A stretch of DNA of 64,000 bases from Actinospica robiniae DSM 44927 (GTDB taxonomy: Bacteria > Actinomycetota > Actinomycetes > Streptomycetales > Catenulisporaceae), in NCBI RefSeq assembly GCF_000504285.1, contig NZ_KI632511.1, forward strand, positions 2,849,372 through 2,913,371. The letters run 5' to 3'. How positions within the stretch are numbered: position 1 is the stretch's first letter; each line of letters opens with the position of its first letter. The notes below the pieces were generated by a model. That model was not told the DNA's origin, searched no databases, and was given only the letters and a program-made list of their open reading frames with translations. Both the position numbers and the translations under genes were made by a program. Below are positions 59,086 through 64,000 of this stretch, piece after piece.

Positions 59086-59547
59086 TCAGTCGGTGGCCGG
59101 CCAGTCCCAGCCCAGCTGCAGGAACATGCCCAGCCGGTCGCTGACCGCGCGGATCTCGCTGATCCGGCCGTCGCGCACGGTGAAGATCCAGATCTGCTCG
59201 ATGTCGCAGCGCCGGCCGGTGGGCTCGGGCATCCGCGGGTGGTAGCCGTCGTGCACGCCGGCCACCCGGATCCGGGCGGTCACCTCGTCGCCCTCGGCGA
59301 TCAGCTGCTCGACCCGGAAGCCGTCGCCCTCGTCGCTGATGCTGAAGGCCTCCAGCTGCCGGCGGAAGCCCTCGATCGCCGCGCCCGGCGCGTCCTGCTC
59401 ACCGAAGATGATCTTGTTGTGGTCGACCACGTCCGGCGCCAGGAAGCGGTCCCAGTCCGCGTCCGGCCCGCCGTTCAGAGCGTTCGCGAAATCGACGACG
59501 ACCTGCTTGTTCGCGGCCAGCGCGGGCGCCGTGGCGGTGGCGGTCAT
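59086..59547 (-). CDS. SnoaL-like (ester cyclase type) protein
   Basis: 153 residues from ATG 59545-59547 with GGAGGG six bases upstream. The NTF2-like fold of SnoaL/ester-cyclase proteins is seen as VVVDFANALNGGPDADWDRF, LAPDVVDHNKIIFGEQDAPG, the strand VTARIRVAGVHDGYHPRMPE and the C-terminal IEQIWIFTVRDGRISEIRAV. The DHN segment and conserved Asp near residue 40-45 fit the polar pocket of the family, which includes aldol cyclases, ketosteroid isomerases and many uncharacterised enzymes. It is divergent from a TetR regulator whose two operators lie between the genes, so the regulator probably controls it. Confidence 0.82.
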   Translation of the reverse strand: MTATATAPALAANKQVVVDFANALNGGPDADWDRFLAPDVVDHNKIIFGEQDAPGAAIEGFRRQLEAFSISDEGDGFRVEQLIAEGDEVTARIRVAGVHDGYHPRMPEPTGRRCDIEQIWIFTVRDGRISEIRAVSDRLGMFLQLGWDWPATD

Positions 59548-59567
59548 GAGGAGCCCTCCCGTTTTTT

Positions 59568-59615
59568 CTTACGCTGTAAGTTTCCGACACCGCAAGCATG
59601 CCCTTACGATGTAAG
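59568..59615. promoter_or_regulatory. Duplicated TetR operators CTTAC-n3-GTAAG
   Basis: Two 13-bp palindromes, CTTACGCTGTAAG (59568-59580) and CTTACGATGTAAG (59603-59615), are 35 bp apart. The second ends directly before the ATG of the TetR gene, so binding would repress both the regulator and the divergent SnoaL-like gene. Confidence 0.85.
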
Positions 59616-59616
59616 A

Positions 59617-60276
59617 ATGTCAACCGATCGTCCGCGCGGCCCGGGCCAACGGGCCGGCCTGACCCGCCAAGCCGTCCTCGACCACGCCCTCGACTACGTG
59701 GACCGCAGAGGGCTCAGTGCACTGACGATGCGCGCGCTCGGCGCCGAACTCGGCGTCGAGGCGATGACGCTCTACCACTACGTCCCCACCAAGGACGCCC
59801 TGCTCGACGGCATGCTCGAACGCAGCTTCACCCTGGCCACCCCCGCCCTCAGCGCCGACGCCGACGCCTCCTCCTGGCAGCAGGGCCTGCGCGAGTTCGC
59901 CCACGGCCTGCGCCAAGGCCTGCTGCGCCACCCCGGGATCCTGCCGCTGGCCACCTCGCGGCCGGCCGTCACCCCGGAAACGCTCGACCGCGTGGAAGTG
60001 TATCTACGTATGCTGACGCACGCCGGATTCGACCTAGGCCGCGCGCTGCACATGATCAATACCCTGGTTCTCCTCGTGGTCGGCCACGTGGCGGCCGAGA
60101 CGCAGGTGACCCGGCAGGCCGAGGCCGGCGGCGCCGAGTGGCTCTCCGCGCTGGACCCCGCCCGCTACCCGCTGATGGTCGAGGCAGCCGCCACCGGCCG
60201 CGGCACCGACGACGCCGAGCGCTTCGCCTTTGCGGTCGACTGCCTCATCACCGGCTTCGCGCACAGCGCTTCGTAG
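59617..60276 (+). CDS. TetR-family transcriptional regulator
   Basis: 219 residues from ATG 59617. The N-terminal HTH is LTRQAVLDHALDYVDRRGLS followed by ALTMRALGAELGVEAMTLYH and YVPTKDALLDGML, a TetR_C-type (TetR class) DNA-binding domain. The ligand-binding C-terminus (LREFAHGLRQGLLRHPGILP to CLITGFAHS) is of the TetR_C_1 type seen in Tet-repressor-like regulators. The gene has no room for a ribosome site because an operator ends one base before the ATG, so it may be translated from a leaderless transcript. It should autoregulate and repress the divergent SnoaL-like gene. Confidence 0.9.
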   Translation: MSTDRPRGPGQRAGLTRQAVLDHALDYVDRRGLSALTMRALGAELGVEAMTLYHYVPTKDALLDGMLERSFTLATPALSADADASSWQQGLREFAHGLRQGLLRHPGILPLATSRPAVTPETLDRVEVYLRMLTHAGFDLGRALHMINTLVLLVVGHVAAETQVTRQAEAGGAEWLSALDPARYPLMVEAAATGRGTDDAERFAFAVDCLITGFAHSAS

Positions 60277-60304
60277 CTCAGGGGGCGAGACGCTCCGGTC
60301 CCGG

Positions 60305-60904
60305 TTACGGCATCAACCCGATCAGCTGCAGCAGTTCGAAGAAGAGATCCTCGACGTACGGCTCTCTCTTCCGCTGCAAGTGCTGATCCACGTCTTCCGT
60401 GGCGACGTCGTAGCCGGCCGCCCGCGCCCAGGCGACCACGGCCTCGACCACGTCCGGCCGAGCCCGATCCAGTGCCCCGCGGACCTCCGCGGCGAGTGTG
60501 TCATAGAACTGCTCGCTGCCGAAGTCGCCACCGACGTAGTACGGGTCCTCATTCACCTCGTCGGCGAGCTTCTGAAACCAGCAGCCCGCAAGGGAATGCG
60601 TCGCGGCATCCGGATCGAGCCACCCGTCCACGAAGAGCGCGCCCGCCACCCCCCGCAGCCGCGCCACGTCGCTCTCGAAGACGTTGCACACGAGCACGGG
60701 ATGTCCGGTGGCCTCGGCGATGTCCGTCAGCCACTCCCGGTCGTACTCGCCGGGGTCGTCGTCGTGGCTCACGTGCACGACGCGCCAGCCGTCGTTTCCC
60801 GTCCACTCGCCGAAGACCGGATGCCCGCTGGTGCCGACCGAAGCGTCAAGGTCCGCCAGCGCGTGCGGACTGCGGTAGACGACGACGTCGCCGTTGAAGC
60901 CCAC
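60305..60904 (-). CDS. Hypothetical protein
   Basis: 199 residues from GTG 60902-60904 with GGGAG six bases upstream. The N-terminus GFNGDVVVYRSPHALADLDA, a central DGWRVVHVSHDDDPGEYDRE, ATGHPVLVCNVFESDVARLR and a C-terminal helical part (YDTLAAEVRGALDRARPDVV then LFFELLQLIGLMP) show a soluble alpha/beta protein. It resembles actinobacterial hypothetical proteins whose first strand begins with a conserved Gly/Asn turn and whose centre has an Asp-rich segment; I know no characterised member. No signal peptide or membrane helix. It is divergent from the next gene, 95 bp apart. Confidence 0.7.
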   Translation of the reverse strand: MGFNGDVVVYRSPHALADLDASVGTSGHPVFGEWTGNDGWRVVHVSHDDDPGEYDREWLTDIAEATGHPVLVCNVFESDVARLRGVAGALFVDGWLDPDAATHSLAGCWFQKLADEVNEDPYYVGGDFGSEQFYDTLAAEVRGALDRARPDVVEAVVAWARAAGYDVATEDVDQHLQRKREPYVEDLFFELLQLIGLMP

Positions 60905-60999
60905 GGTGTACTCCCGAAGTCCGGGTGATGGTAGCCGGACCCTACCGCCTCGGTGCGACACCGTCGCACGCCGCACGCAGAGTTCGTATACTGCGTCGG

Positions 61000-61545
61000 A
61001 TGCCGGACCTCAATCAGCTTTCATCGCTCGCGCTTCCCGATTTCCTCGAAGCGGCGACGGCAGTCGCCGAGGCGCCCGATGAGGTGCCCCGCCGTCAGTG
61101 GCGCGGACTCGTCCAAGTCCTGGCGTCGCGGATCTCCGGCGAGCTCGCTCAGCTGGACGGCAAGGGCGTCATCGCGGCGCTCGGCACGTACACGGCGGTG
61201 CTTTCAGCGGCGGAGCACGCCGGCGGTGTCTCGCACGAGGACACCGTCGTGCGGAGGCTGAACCTCTCGGCCGTGCTCCTGCAGGTGCTCGACCCCAGCG
61301 CAGAGTCCGCGCTGCTCGATCCGCGGCGGATCGAGGCGCTGTTCCTGCGCGAGGTGCCGCTCGGGCTGGACCAGGCCGTGGAGCAGACTCCGCGGTGGCG
61401 CGACCTCGAGATCGCGGCGATCCGCCGTCTGCGCGGCGTGAAGAACATGCTCACCCCGACCCTGTCGGCGCTGCGTGCCGCGCGCGCGGAGCCGACCGAT
61501 CCTCGGTTGCGGGCGTGGGAAGCCCTGCTGCCCGACCTGCCCTGA
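61000..61545 (+). CDS. Hypothetical protein
   Basis: 181 residues from ATG 61000. The sequence is almost entirely helical (LPDFLEAATAVAEAPDEVPR, QVLASRISGELAQLDGKGVI, TPTLSALRAARAEP) with balanced charges and no Cys. There is no recognisable catalytic or binding motif. A GTATACTGCGTCGG stretch just before the start may include the -10 region. It could be the partner of the divergent hypothetical gene, but nothing in either sequence shows a function. Confidence 0.6.
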   Translation: MPDLNQLSSLALPDFLEAATAVAEAPDEVPRRQWRGLVQVLASRISGELAQLDGKGVIAALGTYTAVLSAAEHAGGVSHEDTVVRRLNLSAVLLQVLDPSAESALLDPRRIEALFLREVPLGLDQAVEQTPRWRDLEIAAIRRLRGVKNMLTPTLSALRAARAEPTDPRLRAWEALLPDLP

Positions 61546-61563
61546 TCCGTGGAACGGGGCCGA

Positions 61564-61599
61564 CCGGTCGTCCGGCGGCTCGCGCCGCGGGACGACCGG
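61564..61599. terminator. Bidirectional hairpin terminator
   Basis: Outer 10-bp stem CCGGTCGTCC/GGACGACCGG (61564-61573, 61590-61599) with an inner GCGGC/GCCGC stem, between the convergent hypothetical and chitinase genes. Confidence 0.8.
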
Positions 61600-61625
61600 C
61601 CTGTCGCTTCCGGACAGTCCCCGCC

Positions 61626-62735
61626 TCAGCAGGTGAGGTTGCCGCCGGGGCTGACACCGAGGATGGAGGCGAAGGACTCGTAGTCGTTGACCCGGTCCTG
61701 CATCTCAGCGGAGTTGCCGCCGTTGCATTCGATGTCGTTGATGGCCCGGATGGTGGCGCCGAAGCCGGAGCCGCCGACCATCGCCTGGTGGGAGGTCACC
61801 GAGCCGTTTCCGGTGCCGGTGAACCAGTACCACAGCGCGGTCCCCCAGGAGACGGCCGCGTTGGTGGAGACCAGGTTGGGGTTGTCGAGCAGGTCCTGAC
61901 CCAGCGCCTGCCCGGCCGCGTAGTAGTTGAAGTTCCACGAGATCTGCAGCGGGCCGCGGCCGTAGTAGGCGTAGGTGCCGGCCGGGCAGCCGTAGGACTC
62001 GGACGCGCAGTAGTCCCCGGACTGGTCGATCTCGTTGATGTAGACCAGTCCGCCGGTCTCGTGGTCGACGTTGGCCAGGAACGCCGCAGCCTCCTGCTTC
62101 TCGACCGTGGTGCCGCCGGTGGTGGCGAAGGCCGGGTAGGAGCTGAGCGCCGCGACCAGGCCGGAGTAGGTGTAGAACGAGTTGCGGCCCGGGAACATCT
62201 GGTCGAACTGCGCCTCGCTCACGACGAACCCGCTGGTGCCGCCTCCCGTTCCACCGCCGCCGCCGGAACCGGAGCAGGTGTACGGCGACCAGTACCAGGT
62301 GCTGATCGTCGGGTCGTAGCCCGGATTCGCGTTCGTGGCGATGTAAAGCTGGCCGTTCGCGGTGTAGGTGACGATGTCACCGACGTTGTAGTTCTGACCG
62401 GCGACCCACGCCGGGTAACTGCAACTACCGGTGCCGCCGCCACCGGATCCGCCGCTGCTGCCGCCGCTGCACGCGCCCTGGTCGGCCCAGACGGCCTGGC
62501 CGTTGTTGCCGGGGATGTCGCCCTGGGTCCACCACTTGGCGGACCAGTTGTCGCCGTTGTAGGAGGCGGTCATGCCGCCGGTGTAGACGGCGCTCGCGCT
62601 CCACGCCGCGGCGCACGCCGCTTCGGCGGCGGCCGGCTGCGCCGTGGCGACCGGCACGAACAGACCGAGGGCGCCGACCAGCATGGCCAGCACGGCGGTG
62701 AATCTGAGGCGCAGCGCCTCATGGAGGTGGGACAC
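61626..62735 (-). CDS. Secreted GH19 chitinase with two N-terminal chitin-binding modules
   Basis: 369 residues from ATG 62733-62735. A signal peptide (LRFTAVLAMLVGALGLFVPV...AAAEA) is followed by two CBM5/12-type modules: AWSASAVYTGGMTASYNGDN with WSAKWWTQGDIPG, and PAWVAGQNYNVGDIVTYTAN with PGYDPTISTWYWSPYTC, joined by Gly/Ser linkers. The GH19 domain starts FVVSEAQFDQMFPGRNSFYT. NVDHETGGLVYINEI holds the catalytic Glu, YYGRGPLQISWNFNYYAAGQ is the family signature, and GFGATIRAINDIECNGG lies near the C-terminus. It cleaves chitin by inversion outside the cell. Two DasR-type sites upstream imply control by N-acetylglucosamine. Confidence 0.95.
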   Translation of the reverse strand: MSHLHEALRLRFTAVLAMLVGALGLFVPVATAQPAAAEAACAAAWSASAVYTGGMTASYNGDNWSAKWWTQGDIPGNNGQAVWADQGACSGGSSGGSGGGGTGSCSYPAWVAGQNYNVGDIVTYTANGQLYIATNANPGYDPTISTWYWSPYTCSGSGGGGGTGGGTSGFVVSEAQFDQMFPGRNSFYTYSGLVAALSSYPAFATTGGTTVEKQEAAAFLANVDHETGGLVYINEIDQSGDYCASESYGCPAGTYAYYGRGPLQISWNFNYYAAGQALGQDLLDNPNLVSTNAAVSWGTALWYWFTGTGNGSVTSHQAMVGGSGFGATIRAINDIECNGGNSAEMQDRVNDYESFASILGVSPGGNLTC

Positions 62736-62790
62736 GGGCCACTCCTTGAAAATGGTGGGTGAGTGGTGTCATCGCCTCACAGTTAGCTAC

Positions 62791-62806
62791 ATTGGTCCAG
62801 ACCAGT
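62791..62806. promoter_or_regulatory. DasR-responsive element 1 (dre)
   Basis: ATTGGTCCAGACCAGT matches the dre core TGGTCTAGACCA with one change; it lies 56 bp upstream of the chitinase start. Confidence 0.85.
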
Positions 62807-62826
62807 CAAGAGCACCCGGGCAAAGA

Positions 62827-62842
62827 ATCGGTCTAGACCATT
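62827..62842. promoter_or_regulatory. DasR-responsive element 2 (dre)
   Basis: ATCGGTCTAGACCATT carries the perfect core GGTCTAGACC. It is 36 bp from the first site. Paired dre sites are typical of actinobacterial chitinase promoters, which DasR represses until GlcN-6-P/GlcNAc-6-P is present. Confidence 0.88.
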
Positions 62843-62914
62843 CGTCGGACCTGTCCGCCGGGCCGGGGGACCGGGGGACCGGGGGCCGTCAGCCCGCTGC
62901 CGCTGCCGCCGCCG

Positions 62915-63979
62915 TCAGCCGTTCGCCGCGAAGCCGCCGTAGAACACGCCGAGCCCGAGCGTCACGCAGAGCCCTGCGATGATCCAGAACCTGATGGTGA
63001 TGTTGGCCTCCTGCCAGCCGATCAGCTCGAAGCTGTGGTGGATCGGGGCCATCGGGAACACCCGCTTGCGCCGAAGCTTGAACCAGCCCACCTGGATCAC
63101 CACCGAGAGCAGTTCGAACACGAACAGGCCTCCGATGATCACGGCGAGCAGCTCCGTGTGCGTGCAGATGGACAGGCCCGCGAAGGCGCCGCCGAGGCCC
63201 AGCGAGCCGGTGTCGCCCATGAAGATCTTCGCCGGAATGGCGTTCCACCAGAGGAATCCGAAGCACGAGCCCATCACCGCCGCCGCGACGACGGCCAGGT
63301 CCAGCGGATCGCGCACCTCGTAGCAGCCCTTTGCGGAACCCGAGCCGCAGCTCTGCCCGTACTGCCACACCCCGATCACCAGGTACGCGGCGAACGCCAT
63401 CACGGAGGCGCCGGTGCACATGCCGTCCTCGCCGTCGGTGATGTTGACTGCGTTGGACCAGCCTGCGGTCAGCACATAGCTCCAGAGCACGAACAGCACC
63501 GGGCCCAGGCCGAGCCAGCCGATGTCGTGCAGGAACGACACGTGGTCGCTGGCCGGGGTCAGCCCCATGGAGTTGTGGAAACGCAGTGCCAGCAACGCGA
63601 ACGCGATCGTGACCACCCACTGGCCGACGAGCTTCGCCTTCGCGCGCAGGCCGAGGGACCGGCGTCGGTGGATCTTGATGAAGTCGTCGACGAACCCGAC
63701 CATGCCCATGCCCGCCATCAGCAACAGCACCAGCAGGGCCGAGGCCGTCGGCCGCTGCCAGGTCAACGCCTTGGTGAGGAAGTAGGCGACCAGCGTGGAC
63801 AGCACGATCACGATGCCGCCCATCGTGGGCCGGCCCTGCTTGACCAGGTGAGCCTGGACGCCGTCGGTCCGCACCTGCTGGCCGAAGCCGCGGCGGGTGA
63901 ACACCTTGATCGCGATCGGGGTTCCGCCGAGCGAGCAGATCAGGGCGATGACTGAGGCGTAGAGAACCGCTCTCATCAC
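62915..63979 (-). CDS. mraY: Phospho-N-acetylmuramoyl-pentapeptide transferase (MraY-like)
   Basis: 354 residues from GTG 63977-63979, eight bases after GGAGGA; the next codon is ATG. Ten TM helices are expected. Key motifs are MVGFVDDFIKIHRRR (Asp-Asp), the conserved SNAVNITDGEDGMCTGAS (usual TDGLDGLA) and PAKIFMGDTGSLGLGG (Asp), followed by PIHHSFELIGWQE (HHH-type loop). It transfers phospho-MurNAc-pentapeptide to undecaprenyl phosphate, the first membrane step of peptidoglycan synthesis. The gene downstream is a chitinase, not murD as in a dcw cluster, and the TDGEDGMC variation is notable, so this could be a second, specialised copy. Confidence 0.88.
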   Translation of the reverse strand: MMRAVLYASVIALICSLGGTPIAIKVFTRRGFGQQVRTDGVQAHLVKQGRPTMGGIVIVLSTLVAYFLTKALTWQRPTASALLVLLLMAGMGMVGFVDDFIKIHRRRSLGLRAKAKLVGQWVVTIAFALLALRFHNSMGLTPASDHVSFLHDIGWLGLGPVLFVLWSYVLTAGWSNAVNITDGEDGMCTGASVMAFAAYLVIGVWQYGQSCGSGSAKGCYEVRDPLDLAVVAAAVMGSCFGFLWWNAIPAKIFMGDTGSLGLGGAFAGLSICTHTELLAVIIGGLFVFELLSVVIQVGWFKLRRKRVFPMAPIHHSFELIGWQEANITIRFWIIAGLCVTLGLGVFYGGFAANG

Positions 63980-64000
63980 GGTGGGGCTCCTCCAAGGGGT

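Overview
The window is very GC-rich DNA with almost exclusive G/C in third codon positions, frequent GTG and TTG starts, secreted proteins with long Ala-rich signal peptides, and actinobacterial regulatory signatures: a c-di-AMP (ydaO) leader before a cell-wall hydrolase, DasR-type and DmdR/IdeR-type boxes, and ECF sigma and Ser/Thr kinase genes. It is a chromosomal stretch from a soil saprophytic actinomycete. The mix of polysaccharide hydrolases would fit Streptomyces relatives such as the Catenulisporales, but that placement is inference. I see no rRNA, tRNA, CRISPR array, insertion sequence, integrase or phage gene.

Region by region. 1-1.1 kb: the N-terminus of an unknown protein, then decayed tandem copies of a tiny secreted protein. 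1.1-2 kb: secreted cell-wall hydrolase with its riboswitch. 2.4-5.5 kb: FAD reductase, methyltransferase and a prenyltransferase-fold protein. 5.6-7.5 kb: small secreted proteins and a truncated IPT/TIG protein. 7.7-15.9 kb: an extracellular block with a radical-copper oxidase (GlxA type), a DyP peroxidase carrying a C-terminal repeat array, a GH28 pectinase, an ECF sigma factor with its own zinc-finger tail, and a GH54 arabinofuranosidase behind LacI-like operators. 16-25 kb: fructosamine kinase, a GT-C/GT2 fusion with GtrA, a two-component system, UDP-sulfoquinovose synthase and a CYTH protein. 25-33 kb: PAP2 phosphatase, small enzymes, a leader-peptide/hairpin element ahead of an alpha/beta hydrolase, a deletion scar that cuts a TMEM175 gene and a HIT gene, an EAL phosphodiesterase and Sua5. 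33-44 kb: alpha-amylase, MerR regulator, heme-oxygenase-like gene under an iron box, decayed VOC gene, two convergent Ser/Thr kinases and an LPXTG surface protein with four SpaA-like repeats. 44-48 kb: Zur-type zinc uptake operon. 48-57 kb: GH95 fucosidase, MFS exporter, GDPD, HAD phosphatase, NUDT9-like ADP-ribose hydrolase, and an aldo/keto reductase divergent from a MocR regulator. 57-64 kb: an RCK-TM-RCK protein, a TetR/SnoaL pair with duplicated operators, two unknown genes, a GH19 chitinase behind two DasR sites, and a divergent MraY.

The unifying themes are secreted polysaccharide degradation under local sugar-responsive operators (GH54, GH13, GH95, GH19), metal homeostasis (Zur and iron boxes, copper oxidase, heme enzymes) and cell-wall biology. 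Most intergenic regions between convergent genes contain strong perfect hairpins. Several loci are visibly decaying by deletion (IPT protein, TMEM175/HIT, VOC, CYTH). The observations most worth follow-up are the 20-codon leader peptide with a nested hairpin at 27.3 kb, the DyP-repeat fusion, the NUDT9-like hydrolase, the GT-C/GT2 fusion, the RCK protein without a potassium filter, and the MraY that lies outside a recognisable dcw cluster.
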